Of a stretch of 64,000 nt of DNA, positions 11,254 to 22,580 are shown piece after piece (the stretch's first letter is position 1; each line of letters opens with the position of its first letter). The stretch lies in assembly GCA_031216915.1 (NCBI GenBank), contig CM062296.1:64324148-64388147 (forward strand). Direction: 5' to 3'. The notes beneath the pieces were generated by a model that saw nothing but the letters and a program-made list of their open reading frames with translations, did no database searches and was not told the DNA's origin. The position numbers and the translations under genes are program-made. This DNA is from Pictodentalium vernedei. Lineage: Eukaryota; Mollusca; Scaphopoda; Dentaliida; Dentaliidae.

Positions 11254-11493
11254 CAGTACAGTCATCGTGGACTGGTCACTTTCCACGGGTGGGCAATGTT
11301 TCAACGGACACAGGAATATTATATTCCAAACACTATAATTATAGGAACAATCATCACAAAATTAATAAATGAAGCACCGGGTACAACCCGGTGCTTCATT
11401 AATTAAAATTTTGCTGATGCGGATTTTTGTAAACGCATGCGTGGACATAACTGACAACGCCTGGATTACGATCAGTCCACGGCGACTGTACTG
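11254..11493. mobile_element. Tc1/mariner-like MITE, copy 1
   Basis: Terminal inverted repeats CAGTACAGTCATCGTGGACT and AGTCCACGGCGACTGTACTG. TA is present at the left, CA at the right (decayed TA). The centre is the palindrome AATGAAGCACCGGGT/ACCCGGTGCTTCATT. A second full copy is at 61837-62079, and relatives lie inside both arms of the large inverted repeat (around 43070 and 47640). Confidence 0.8.
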
Positions 11494-11683
11494 CAAATGC
11501 AGGAGCGGACAAAGCACACGGTTGACCACGAGACTAAGAGACCCGGACCAGCCAAGTTGTAAACAAGTTTCATACCCCCCCCCCCACCCCCACCCCCTTC
11601 TTTTAAGGTTCACTATCCACGAATCTCTTTCCAGATTTCCCCCGGGTGGACGAGCCCCTAGATGTAACAGATCGAGAGATAAG

Positions 11684-11775
11684 TGGAAGGGCCGAGGAGT
11701 CGAACCTATGATCTCCAGCACACCAAGCAACAGATTTGCCACGAGACTAAGCGATCCGTCCCGCCCAAGCTGGTT
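11684..11775 (-). repeat. tRNA-like pol III head (degenerate SINE)
   Basis: On the minus strand, GGATCGCTTAGTCTCGTGGC resembles an A box and ATAGGTTCGACTCC a B box, at tRNA-like spacing. Related sequence occurs at 11505-11540, about 11000-11085 and 12403-12490. There is no folded acceptor stem or CCA, so these are tRNA-derived repeats, not tRNA genes. Confidence 0.55.
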
Positions 11776-11785
11776 GGTAAATGAC

Positions 11786-12310
11786 CGACAGGTGGCGTTG
11801 CGGTAACCGGTTCTCAGCAGATCACCGAAGTTAATCAATGTCGAGCCCGGTTAATCCTCGGATGGGTGACTGAATGAGCGATCGATTCGACCTTCCGGGT
11901 TGTGTCCTTGGGCAAGTCACTCAACCCCGATTGTCCACATGGCGGCACGATGACGCCGTGTACGTATATTAAGGCGTACTGCACGTCGATGGTCTTCAAC
12001 CATTCTAATCCTGCCTGTACTGCACTCTAAAATCGGTTGGGTTAAATATCAACCCAAAACAACTGGGTTGAGTGAATATGAACCCAATTGGGTTCATATT
12101 CACTCAACCCAGTTGATTTGGGTTAATTTTTAACCCAACCGATTTTAGAGTGTGCAGTGCGGAGTTACGATGTTCGGGAGCTGGAAGCTGCTCGTCGTTG
12201 CTCGGTGGTTCTCTCCGGGTACTCCGGCTTCTTCCACCCGTAAAGCTGGCACGGTCATGATTAGCCATTGTGCATAAGTATGTGACCTTAAACACCAATA
12301 AATAAATAAA
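11786..12310 (+). mobile_element. SINE with 5S rRNA-derived head, interrupted by a palindromic MITE
   Basis: The head (about 11790-11865) reads GATCACCGAAGTTAATCAAT then GAGCCCGGTTAATCCTCGGATGGGTGAC. This is the internal promoter region of 5S rRNA. The body follows: GTCCTTGGGCAAGTCACTCA, CGTACTGCACGTCGATGG, then GGTGGTTCTCTCCGGGTACT and an (AATA)n tail. A 133-bp palindromic element at 12023-12155 splits the body. Confidence 0.8.
12023..12155. mobile_element. Palindromic MITE inserted in a SINE
   Basis: An almost perfect inverted repeat: CACTCTAAAATCGGTTGGGT at the left and ACCCAACCGATTTTAGAGTG at the right, meeting around GAACCCAATTGGGTTC. It interrupts the SINE body between CTGTACTG and GTGCAGTGCGG. 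Confidence 0.85.
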
Positions 12311-12402
12311 TATAGATGACCTACATTATTCTCCCGTATCTTTTAGAGTCACCATCTTTCACCCAGATGTCTCTCCTATAGCGTGCGAACCTATTTGCGT
12401 GG

Positions 12403-12490
12403 GGGCGGAGGCTCGAACTTACGACCTCCAGCACACAAGACGACCCATTCACCACGAAATTAAGAGATCCGGACCTATCAAACTGGCTGG
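12403..12490 (-). repeat. tRNA-like pol III head (degenerate SINE)
   Basis: Minus strand GGATCTCTTAATTTCGTGGT (A-box-like) and GTAAGTTCGAGCCTC (B-box-like), as in the copy at 11684. Confidence 0.5.
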
Positions 12491-12670
12491 TAAATGGTCC
12501 CTATACCTCGAACGCACACAATTAACCATTTTTCCTAACCCAACGACCATGTACGTTGGGCACTATTCACAGAAATCTTCATTCAAATTTTATTATGTTT
12601 TTCTTTTTTTGCCTGAAAACATAGCTTATGACTGACCACAAATTGGAATAATCACAATAAGGGTAAAAAT

Positions 12671-13077
12671 TTTTTATTAGTGTTTAACGACACCTTAACA
12701 GCCAGGGTCATATCATGTCGGTGACAGTTTTACGGGTGGAGGAAGCCGGAGTACCCGGAGAGAACCACCGAGCAACGACGAGCAGCTGTCAGCTCTCCAA
12801 CATCGTAACTCTGAACTCTGCACCGCGACACAGGCAGGGTTAGATTGGTTGAAGACATGCGCACCTTCGACGTGCAGTACGCCTTAGTACACAGAGTCAT
12901 CGTGCCCCCCCCCCCCCCCACGTAGGCAATCGGGGTTAAGTGCCTTGCCCAAGGACACAACGTGGGAGCGCGAATCAGTCGCTGAAATGGTCACCCATCC
13001 AACTACTAATCACGCCCGACGTTGCTTAACTTCGGTGATCTGACAAGAACCGGTTACCGCGAGGCCATCGCGCCCCC
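12671..13077 (-). mobile_element. Full-length SINE with 5S rRNA-derived head
   Basis: Read on the minus strand, the head (plus positions about 12985-13060) is CCGGTTCTTGTCAGATCACC, GAAGTTAAGCAACGTCGGGC and AGTTGGATGGGTGACC, almost exactly metazoan 5S rRNA. It is followed by TTGTGTCCTTGGGCAAGGCA, a poly(G) run, the CGTACTGCACGTCGAAGGTG block and the GGTTCTCTCCGGGTACTCCG block, ending in a short A/T tail. A pol III retrotransposon mobilised in trans by a LINE is the family expectation. Confidence 0.85.
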
Positions 13078-13329
13078 AATTATGGTACAAGAGCTATAAG
13101 CAAATGAAAGTTTCAATGACACTGTAGCTCAACTTGTCAAGACAAAGACATGTACATGTATAGTATGTGACACAGCAATGACAAACATCTAGGTAATGAC
13201 CTGATAACAAAGGTACATATAAAGTATTGTAATGGTCTGTACATAAATACTGAGCGTTGCCTGTAACAAATGTATAGGTAAAGTATTGTAAAGGTGGGTG
13301 ACAGTCAGGTGCTAAACTAGAAAAGAAAT

Positions 13330-15310
13330 CTTTGAGTCCCAGAGTGGGTCTGACTGAACCCCAAAATATTTGTTCTCATAGCACAGTGATAACAAAGGCA
13401 CCCCAAAACACACTCATTCCTGTCCCAAGGTAAAAACAAAGGTACCCAAGAAGTTTCGTGAAGATCAGTTCACAAATATGAGCTGTGTAGAAGTTGTGAC
13501 AAAAAACTGATTGGACATAATTTCGGTACAAAATGGCCACTGGCAGCCATCTTGAATTTTGGACCGCGCCCAGAAACACCCGTTCTCGTCCCAAGGTGAT
13601 AACAAAGGTACCCAAGAAGTTTTGTGAAGATCGGTTCATAAATACAGCCTCTAGCCCGAGCCGTATTGACATGTGCACTTACAGAGTATAAGTAGCACTG
13701 AATAAATCAAAGTTCATCTAATTTGCATAATTTCTGCACGAGAAAAAAACCCGTACTATATGTGATGTATTCCATGTTACTAAACATTCATACAAAAATT
13801 TACTCAAATCAGAACTTTCATACAGAAGATCTGTACAAAAGACTGATTGCACTAATTTTGGTACAAAATGGCTGCTGGTGGCCATCTTGAATTTCGGACC
13901 ACACCCAAAAACACTCGTTCTCATCCCACGGTAATAACAAAGGTACCCAAGAAGTTTCGTAAAGATCGGTTCATAAATACGGCATCTAGCCTGAGCCGTA
14001 TAGAAGTTGTGTACAAAAAACTGATTAGACCTAATTTCGATACAAAATGGCCACTGGCAGCCATCTTGAATTTTGGACCGCACCCAGAAACACTCGTTCC
14101 TGTCCCAAGGTGATAACAAAGGTACCCAAGACGTTTCGTGAAGATCGGTTCATAAATACAGACTCTAGCCCGAGCCGTATTGACATGTGTACTTACTGTG
14201 CGTAAGCAGCACTGAAAAAATCAAAGTTCATCTAATTTGCATAATTTCTGCACGAGAAAAAAACCCGTATTATATGTGATGTATCCCATGGTACTAAACA
14301 TTCACACAAAAAATTATTCAAATCAGCGCTTTCATATGGAAGTTCTGTGCAAAAATCTGATTGCACCAAATTTCGTACAAAATGGCTGCCATCGGCCATC
14401 TTGAATTTCGGACCGAACCCCAAAACACTCGTTCTCGTCCCACGGTGATAACAAAGGTACCCAAGAAGTTTTGTAAAGATCGGTTCATAAATACGGCCTC
14501 TAGCCCGAGCCGTATTGGCATTTGCACTTACAGTGCTGAAAGTAACACCAAAAAACATCAAAGTTAGTCTAATTTGCATAATTTACGCACAAGAAAAAAA
14601 CCCGTATTATATGTGATGTATCCCATGGTACTAAACATTCATACAAAAAATTATTCAAATCACAGCTTTCATATGGAAGTTCTGTACAAAAAACAGATTT
14701 CTGCATCGTCGGTACAAAATGGCAGCTGGCAGCCATCTTGAATTTCGGACCGCACCCAAAAACACTCGTTCTCGTCCCACAGTCATAACAAAGGTACCCA
14801 AGAAGTTCAGTAAAGATCGGTTCATAAATACGGCCTCTAGCCCGAGCCATAGCAGCTTGGCACTTACAGCTCTGAAAGTAACACTAAATAAATCAAAGTC
14901 AGTCTAATTTGCATAATTTACGCACGAGAAAAAAACCCGTATTATATGTGATGTATCCCATGGTACTAAACATTTATACAAAACTTTATTCAAATCAGAA
15001 CTTTCATACAGAAGTTCTCTACAAAAAACTGATTTTTGCATCATCGGTACAAAATGGCCGCTGGCAGCCATCTTGAACTTCGGACCACACCTAAAAGCAC
15101 TCGTTCCCGTCCCAGGGTCATAACAAAGGTACACAAGAAGTTTCGTAAAGATCGGTTCATAAATACGACCTCTAGCCCGAGCCATAGCCAATTGTTGACG
15201 TACGGACAGACGGACAGACGGACAGACGGACGGACGGACGGACAGACGGACGACGGACGACGGGCCATGACAATAGCTCAAATTTGACTTCGTCAAAGTT
15301 GAGCTAAAAA
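13330..15310. repeat. About 335-bp diverged tandem array with (GGAC)n-type tail
   Basis: The landmark CATCTTGAA recurs at 13551, 13886, 14065, 14400, 14737 and 15072. The spacing is 335 to 337 bp except for one 179-bp short unit. Each unit carries ACAAAATGG-CATCTTGAATTTCGGACCG, CCCAAGAAGTTTCGTAAAGA and TGTGATGTATCCCATGGTAC. The array ends in CGGACAGACGGACGGACGG (about 15204-15260) and a short AACTTTGACGAAGTC-like inverted repeat. Both strands stay open over long stretches; I regard that as a by-product of repetition. Confidence 0.9.
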
Positions 15311-17962
15311 TGAAAAGAATTTGTCATGCAAGAATTCTATTGCACGTGTCGTTTGCTATTCTTGTTGTGTAATAGGTTAATAAACAGGTTACATTACTCC
15401 ATGCAGTCAGAATCTTTAATATATCTCGTCATACGTTAACCCCTCTCCCCGTCTAGCGTATAGTATGTTGGCGTCCTAACTCCAGTACTGTAAGTATTGT
15501 TAGAAACAATTGTGAATGGTTTTGAGATAGTATTGGTCGAATCTACAACCTTTCAGTCTTTGTCTAAAAAAAAACATAACATCAGAATCGTTCTAAGAAC
15601 ACTAAATTTTGCAAAATGTTCTCGGCAGGGTGGGGGCGACTAGACCTAACTAGGACCCTTCAGTCGTTGGCCTCTCCTGCGACTACCCTTCACTGAAGCG
15701 GGAAGATTGAGAAATGGCAGGAGGGTCCTAGCTAGGACCGGGGGGGGGGGGGGGCGAACAGCTTTTCAAATATTATCACCCCCCCCCCCCCAAATAAAAA
15801 CTGGCTGGGCACCCCTCTTATATATTCCTGGTTACGTGCCTGACTAGTGCACTTCTGGCAAAAAGGGCATTCACCGCCTCCTAGCCAAACAGCCAAAGAG
15901 AAAGAGTGCGGCTGCCCCTTGCATTTGGCGCCCTTGTGTATATTGCGTACATTTCCGAAGACCAGGTTTTTTCAACTCCGATGAATGTGGGTAGGCGTAG
16001 GAATTAGGGCATGGTTACAAAGATTAAGTGTACATGTATATTACGGTAGAACAAACCTGGTCAGTAAGGCCGTACCTTAAGTTTAGGGTATGGTACTAAA
16101 AGCATGGTATAGCAGTTTTTTAGACGGTAAGTGGCATTCCGTGGAACTCTTTATGCGGGATTCTCACTCGATTACAAGGCTATGAAGTTATTTCAGTGAT
16201 GCTTTCCAAAATTAAGAAGTAGGCGTAACGGGGGCTCAATATTCCGCAGCATCGATAATTTACCAGGGGTCTTCCCAGAAAAAAAAAATATTACTGAAGA
16301 ATCACATTCTCTTTGATTTTTCGCAGTGAATTTCATTATTCTGGTAGCCAGATAATCAGGGTGATTCACTCTCCAGTGGACAGGTCGCTCCGGTCAGACA
16401 TGATTGAGTTGCAAACCAAAACAAACGCGCCTGCAACTTACCAGGGATGTCACACGTCATGTTGTGTATTTATATCCGACCAATATTAGGCCTTATATTA
16501 CAGTTCGGACAGCGAGCAACTTACTGATAACTAAAATGGGTTTATTACAGCCAGCAAGACCAAGGAGTGCTCGCTGTGTTGAACACAGCGAGCAATCCTT
16601 AGTCGTGCTAGTACAGTGTGTTGGATATTCGTCAAGATCAAGCAATTCCAGGTTTTGCTATTGTGAGGGGACTTGTCGGTGTTCCCCTCAGAATAAAGTA
16701 CGAGAGCGGAGTTTCCCCGCGTAACCCCAGAAAAGCACCACTGGGTTACCGACATTTTCAAATTTTAGAACGAAACCACGTTTTTATGACAAACAACGCC
16801 TAAAATATTAGCGAGACCCCTTACTGAATGTTTGGTTCTGCTTACTTCACTGACAAATAAAATTCAAAAATGAGGTTCAAAAATGTATCTCGAGGTTCAG
16901 AAAAAAACATTTTCAGGCCTTTGTAAAGATGTACTCAGTGTGACCCCCCCCCCCCCCCCCAGTTACCCCAGCGACCTTGGTTCATATTTTGAACCCTCCA
17001 CCACCCTAACAAGTTTCGAGTTTTGTGGGGTTGGTCTTAAGTTGCCATATCATACCAGACCTACAATGTGAGAGTGCCCACATTCTGAATAGTGGTTTTC
17101 AGCCAATGTTGCGAGTACTAAAAATAATAATAAAAAACCCCGAGGTTTCAAAATGTGGTTCCCAGAATAATGAAAAATGAACTTAGTAACCCCTGGATGA
17201 CCCCGGCGATCTTGACCTATTTGACGCTCTCCCCTCCTCCCAATGTTTGTCGGTCGACCTGTGTGTTGTTGGCACGAAGCTTCCAATATTCTAAACTCCG
17301 CCTATTGATCCTCGCAATTGAATTCTCAATAGCTTCTTTGGAATGATGGCATTTCTCACAGATATCTAATATGTGAGAAAAAACACAAAGTGTCTTCACT
17401 GAAAAATGTGTGAGATAGTAGCAGTTTCCTCCAAAATCTTAAAGATCCCCCAATTTGAACAAACAAAGGAACGCACATGTAGCCCCCCCCCCCCCCACAA
17501 ACACACACACACCCTCTCTGGACTCATTCATCATGTGCGATGTAAAAAATATTCACGTTTCTACCGGTACCAAACGCGCGAGAGCTATCATGTTGCAATA
17601 AAATACGTTTCTCCCTTCTATGGTCGAATATTATGATCAGGCCTGGCATTCTTTAGGAGTGCTGCACGTCTACTGCACGCCTAGAAAAAATTGAGGAGGG
17701 CAATGTTTTGCACCCCTTGATTTTCTTGAATGTCAGAACTGTCTGGGACTGCCTTTAAAATCTATTATCATTTTGTCCGCCGAGTTCCAATGTGTTCTCT
17801 GTGCCTACTGGCACAGATAACACATTGGAAACTCAGGGGACAATCTGTCAATGTTGCATTGATTCGCAATAATTCATGACCCATGTCGCATTTCAATACA
17901 TTTTTTTGAGTGCAGAAGACAGTCACATAAGAATTGAATGCAACATTTTGAATAATGAGATG
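15311..17962. other. No supported gene; poly(C)/poly(G) runs and small hairpins
   Basis: Poly(G) at about 15740-15754, poly(C) at 15779-15792, 16945-16960 and 17483-17496. Hairpins: AGTGCTCGCTGTG/CACAGCGAGCA at about 16565-16595, and GTAACCCCAG/CTGGGTTAC at 16721-16747. The frames present have no recognisable motif. Confidence 0.5.
17781..17845. repeat. TTCCAATGTGTTCT hairpin family, copy
   Basis: GAGTTCCAATGTGTTCTCTG pairs with CAGATAACACATTGGAAACTC. Other copies are at 41458-41530, 41583-41652 and 58255-58326, with half copies near 48215 and 49280. Confidence 0.75.
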
Positions 17963-17968
17963 TGCGTG
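17963..17968. repeat. Target-site duplication of the Polinton, left (TGCGTG)
   Basis: The 6-bp TGCGTG just outside the left terminus is repeated at 37046-37051 just outside the right terminus. Six base pairs is the length Polinton integrases generate. Confidence 0.9.
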
Positions 17969-18641
17969 AGTAGGTAATAAATGAGAGTTCAACCACCATC
18001 GTACATGTACGTGTACATGTACACCTCCATAGGATTTAGTGTTAAAATCGGGTACGTGTACAAGATTTTTAACGTTTTTTAGGGTGCTTTAGAATCCCCT
18101 TGAGAATTCAAACATCACTGATTGTATCCTAGAATGACAGAAAACGCATGAAATTTTTCGTACAGTACATGTACCGTTTTGATTGAAATCGGCAAGTGAG
18201 TTTCCCCCATAGGATTCAGTGTTAAATTGCGTGCAAAAAAACGTTTTGAGAGTTCTAACATCATCGTCTCGCCGATTTTAATATTCGCGTCCGATTTTAA
18301 CACTGAAAACCCTATGGGGCGTACACGGAGATCCACTTGCAGATTGTTAGAATCGGCAAGATGATGTGTGATTACCTACTAAGAGGTGATGTTTGAACTC
18401 TCAAACCCACTTCGCGTTTCTCGAAGTGAGATTAGGGTACGTTATTGCGAGGTGATCGCGACGAACACTTGATGGAAATGTGTGAAGAGGTGATGTTTGA
18501 ACTCTCAAACCCACTTCGCGTTTCTCGAAGTGAGATTAGGGTACGTTATTGCGAGGTGATCGCGACGAGCACTTCATGGAAATGTTTTGAACGAAGAGTG
18601 TTGTTGTCGGTGTGTTGGAAATTCGCGAACCCAGTCACGTC
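17969..18641 (+). repeat. Polinton left terminal inverted repeat
   Basis: About 673 bp matching the reverse complement of 36259-37045 with few differences by eye, other than one missing 104-bp unit. Two tandem units begin GAGGTGATGTTTGAACTCTC at 18383 and 18487. The outer part carries GTACATGTAC-type palindromes. It presumably serves as replication origin/terminal-protein site and integrase substrate, by family analogy. Confidence 0.9.
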
Positions 18642-19265
18642 TTCCTGAAGTAAAAAACTAACACATGTTATCGTAATGAGTGAATGAGGTTTTTTGTTCA
18701 AAAAGAGTCGATTATGAATATAGTCTGTATTATAGACATTGATTTTTTCTGTTGATGGGACGGATAAAAATTGAGTTTTGAGGGTTTTTTTGTTCGAAGG
18801 GAGTTGATCTGTAATAGATATTCGTGTTTTGTCTTGATGAGAGAGATTGACTGTTATGCGTTCGTTCGAAAAAGTCAAAAACACTTATCGGAATGTTTAA
18901 AACGCATTTTCCGCTCAATTAGGTTTTGAGTGGTAAAATTTTTAATATATTCATGATAGCAATCGCAGTCATCAAAAGGATTCTCTCTTAATTCGACACT
19001 CAGTGAATTGATGTGTGAATGAATGAAGATCTTTTGACAAATGTAAAAAAACTACTGTCAAAATGCGTTAAATTAGAAACCGGTTTGTCATGTACAGTTT
19101 AAACGTATTTTTTTAAACTTCAATTAACACAGTCAGTTGAGATGTGAATATTTTCAGATTATTATATTAAGACGGAAAGAGTTTTTTATTACTTAAAACA
19201 TAAAACATAAAAAATATAATTAAACATTTAATTTTGAAAATAAATAAAAACAATTAAAACGAAAG
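18642..19265. promoter_or_regulatory. AT-rich leader inside the left TIR
   Basis: About 620 bp without a supported gene. The last 80 bases (19180-19265) are nearly all A/T with AAAACATAAAACATAAAAAATATAATTAAACA-type sequence, ahead of the first plus-strand gene. Likely promoter and leader, by position only. Confidence 0.4.
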
Positions 19266-20172
19266 ATGTTTTTGCAGATGGATTCTAGACACCGAGATCG
19301 AATTTTAGAACAGTATGAATGTGCTCAGAAGGGGATTCAGTCAGCTGATAGGAGCAGATGTCTTGGTGAGATGGAACTCAGACGCGAAGCCACAAAAATA
19401 TTTAAACCCGTGACGGAGGGTCAAGAGCGAAGCAGGAAGGAGATAGTCGAAGAATTGAGACCCATAAAGGAGAGTTCTTTGAGAATGGGTTTGTTGCCTC
19501 CTAGTTTTGGAAATCGGTATTCCGTTCAATCTACACCGGATTACGTTCCCACGGGAATTCAAACAGATATGAGTGAGTCTGATGATACGGCTTCCACTAT
19601 CACCACTAGTAGCATCGCATCGTCCGATGATGATGGCGGTTAGAGAGATCAGTCGTATGGAATTTATAAGGATTCTGAGGGTAGAACTTTTGTAGGTGAT
19701 ACGGAAGTGGAAATGGATGATGATGAATTGATCATGGGTTCGAATAAATATAAAGTAACTGATGGTGTGCGGAGATTGCTCCTTTACGACAAGCCTGGAG
19801 ATTACATGGAACAGGATTTCGACAATTACGGCGACATTCTAGTTCAAACTCACGCCATGAAGAGAAATAACGATGCCAGAGAGACGAGACCCAAAGCCAA
19901 CAGAGGTTACAAGTGGACGAAAGTGGTGAATCCCATATGGGATATGAACAAGAAGTTCGTCGAATTCGGTGACTGGCAAAGGGGTGAAAACCACTTTTCT
20001 TCCGAGCGATTCCGACGCTCTGTCTCAGAGATTGAGTTTGTTGATGGCGAGCAGATGGGCTGGTAACACGGGATTAGATAATCAGATAGTTACTATATCT
20101 GACGAATTGTTAAGACAGAAGGTTTTGAATAAAAACCATTATAAAAGGCTGATGAACGAATTGAAGGATTGA
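19266..20172 (+). pseudogene. Polinton gene 1: DUF8207-like protein, broken by a stop and a frameshift
   Basis: Starts at ATG 19266. The frame runs to a TAG at 19641-19643 and continues in the same frame through 19707-19970. It then shifts +1 around 19975-19995 to end at TGA near 20172. The N-terminal 80 residues are charged and helical; a Ser/Thr/Asp stretch follows. The C-terminal part has FVGDTEVEMDDDELI, NYGDILVQTHAMKRNNDARE and GNTGLDNQIVTISDEL. These recall the DUF8207-type proteins found in Polinton-like elements of other invertebrates. Function unknown; possibly a virion or scaffold protein. The name is from memory of the family and needs a profile search. Confidence 0.6.
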
Positions 20173-20323
20173 TGTGTATATAATAAGTAGAGAGAAACAA
20201 AACAAACAAACAAACAAAAATAAAACAGTAAATTTTTACACTAGAATAATAAAAAACTATTTAAACGGCAAAAACGATTTACCAGTGAAAAAAAAACACA
20301 AAAATATATCATAAAAATAAAAT

Positions 20324-20704
20324 ATGTTGGTGATAAAGAACAGGGGATACGTCAGAACTTACGTTCAAGGCGGTTCTGGCATCGTCGATTCTATAATGCG
20401 AGCGTTCACGAGCAATGCGGGTAGAAAACACGCATCGACCGCGTTTGAGGTCGGCAAGAAGACGGCTTTGGATGCTGGTAAGAAAGCCGCTTCCGAAGCC
20501 AGTGGTAGGATAGCTTCTGTGGCTGGCAAGAGGGCAGCCAACGCGTTGATCGACAAGTTGATCAGTCCACCGGCGAAGCGAGCTGCGTTAGAGCGAACGC
20601 CGAAAAGTTGGAAAGATTTTAAGAATGCTGTGGTGCCCATACAAGATTTAGCCAAAATGACGAGTGGATCCGGATTGAAGAGAACTCGCGACGGTGCGAT
20701 ATAA
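20324..20704 (+). CDS. Polinton small Ala/Lys-rich protein (candidate minor virion protein)
   Basis: An intact 126-codon frame from ATG 20324 to TAA. A GGSG near residue 19 is followed by an Ala/Lys/Gly-rich helical stretch (residues about 32-80: GKKTALDAGKKAASEASGRI and similar). The tail is basic, with PPAKRAALERTP and GLKRTRDG. It sits between gene 1 and the ATPase, where capsid-associated small proteins usually lie. A DNA-binding or membrane-active virion role is plausible but not shown. Confidence 0.55.
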   Translation: MLVIKNRGYVRTYVQGGSGIVDSIMRAFTSNAGRKHASTAFEVGKKTALDAGKKAASEASGRIASVAGKRAANALIDKLISPPAKRAALERTPKSWKDFKNAVVPIQDLAKMTSGSGLKRTRDGAI

Positions 20705-20800
20705 ATAAATAATAATAACATTAAAAAACAGAGTTTGAAAAACATAAAAAAAATTTGTGTTTGTAAAGAATCTAAAATAACAAACAAAATAAAAACAAAG

Positions 20801-21615
20801 ATGAACATTAAAGATATGTCTTGGAACGACGCCGCAACCAAGAGGTCGAATAACGAGTTCTTTCCCAAGAGCATAAGAGGTTTGATAGTGGGAAAATCGA
20901 ATTGTGGAAAGACCAATCTGTTGATGAATCTGTTGTCCCGGCCCGACTGGTTGGATTACGACAGATTGTTCGTGTTTGGCAAGAGCTTGTTTCAACCCGA
21001 ATACAGATTGCTTCGAGAGTGCATGGATCGCAGATTGCCCAAGGACGTCATAGCCAGAATCTTTGACAGTAGGTAGGAATTCGAGCTTCACTCTTGACCA
21101 TTTTGGATGGCGCGGCGACGGAGCTGATGAAGAGAAATGCATCTTCGAACGTCAAGTGTCGATTTTATGAGAATGCTAGTGATGTTCCGGGTCCTAGAGA
21201 ACTGAAATCGGAAGATAAGAATCTCATGATTTTCGACGATCTGCTTTTGGAGAGACAGAACCGATGCGAATCGTATTACGTTAGGGGTCGACACAGCAAC
21301 GTGGACTGTTTCTACCTGTCGCAGAATTATTTTCGATTGCCCAGACAGACGATAAGGGAGAAGGCTAATTTTCTATGTCTCTTTCGTCAAGATCTCAAGA
21401 ATCTCAATCACATCTACGGCGATCACGTCGCAAACGACATGAGCACTGCGGAATTCAGGAGATTCTGCAAGAGGGTTTGGGATGGTGGACTTTACAATTT
21501 CGTCGTGATCGATTTGACAACCGAATTTAATTGCGGAAAATATCGGTGCAGATTCGACAAGTTTTATGTTTCCGATGATAATAATAATAAGATAGAGCGT
21601 GAAAATAAAATTTAG
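20801..21615 (+). pseudogene. Polinton DNA-packaging ATPase (FtsK/HerA type), frameshifted
   Basis: Starts at ATG 20801. The first frame carries Walker A GKSNCGKT (residues 31-38) in IRGLIVGKSNCGKTNLLMNL and runs to TAG at 21074-21076. The frame then shifts around 21075-21093 and continues to 21615 with Walker B in NLMIFDDLL (about 21222-21248) and the conserved block RGRHSNVDCFYLSQNYFRLP. This is the A32-like ATPase that pumps genomes into capsids in Polintons, adintoviruses and large DNA viruses. About 270 codons in total, a normal size. The break separates the two nucleotide-binding motifs, so this copy cannot make the enzyme without recoding. Confidence 0.85.
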
Positions 21616-21672
21616 AAAAATAATAAATCTTCAAATAATTAGTTTTGAATAAAAAAATAAAATTAAAATATA

Positions 21673-22428
21673 ATGTTCGAACATGGAGAATTGCTAGAAC
21701 GGATAGCCGAGAATACGGCTGCGAAACAATCCATTCAAATTGTGGTGAGTGGCGATTCGACTCGATTCGCTACGAAATTCGAACCTTCCATCAAATTGAA
21801 TAGAGAGAAAACTTACGAGATGGCTTTGGTGAATCTGGAGACTTATTATTCCTTTCCCAACATCACCGAAAAGAATAACTCGTTCAAGTATTCCGACGGA
21901 ACGGATTGGTTGGAGATTCGAATTCCCAAAGGGAGTTACGACATAGATGATTTGAACCATTACATTCAGACATGAATGAAGACGGATGGAAAGGGAAGCA
22001 ACAAGATCAGACTCTCTCCCAATCCTAATACCTTACAGACGATGTTGGATTTGGAAGATAATTTTTGAGTGGATTTCAACACGGATGATTCTATAGGCAA
22101 GATGTTGGGATTCGATCGAAAGATGTATCGAGGCCATGCAGCATCTGAAAATACGGTCGACATTCTCGCAGTCAATAGCATTCTGGTGAACGTGGACGTG
22201 ATTGCTGGAAGCTACGTGAATGGTAGCGCTCAACTGACGATCTATTCCTTCTTTCCAAACGTGTTGCCGGGTTATAAGATCGTGGAGCGACCTCGAAATT
22301 TAGTTTATCTACCAGTGATTTTAGACACGTTGTATAGTCTCAAAACCACTTTGACAGATCAAAATGGTGAACTGTTAGATCTTCGCGAAGAGAGTGTGAC
22401 AATACGATTTCACATAAGAGAAATATAA
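21673..22428 (+). pseudogene. Polinton penton-like minor capsid protein, two in-frame stops
   Basis: From ATG 21673 the frame is constant to the TAA after 22425, but has TGA at 21973-21975 and again at 22066-22068. The N-terminal part has VVSGDSTRFATKFEPSIKLN and YEMALVNLETYYSFPNI. The C-terminal part has GKMLGFDRKMYRGHAASENT, VNVDVIAGSYVNGS and a final beta-rich VTIRFHIREI. Length (about 250 codons), beta-rich composition and position after the ATPase fit the single jelly-roll minor capsid (penton) protein of Polintons and adintoviruses. A product from the first part alone would lack most of the fold. Confidence 0.7.
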
Positions 22429-22580
22429 AAGCAAAAAAAAAAAAAAAAAAAAAAAAAATATTATATATATAGATAACAAAAATAAAATAAACGCAATATT
22501 AATTTTACAAAATTATTTTAATATAATTATTAAGCAAGAAACAATTGAAGTAAATATATTTAAAAAAAAAAAACAGAATT

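Noticed and set aside
11786..13077. 5S rRNA genes
   Set aside because: Only the promoter half of 5S is present and it runs directly into SINE body and A/T tail.
13376..15296. Multiple proteins on both strands in the 335-bp array
   Set aside because: The frames are translations of the same repeat unit and share no known domain.
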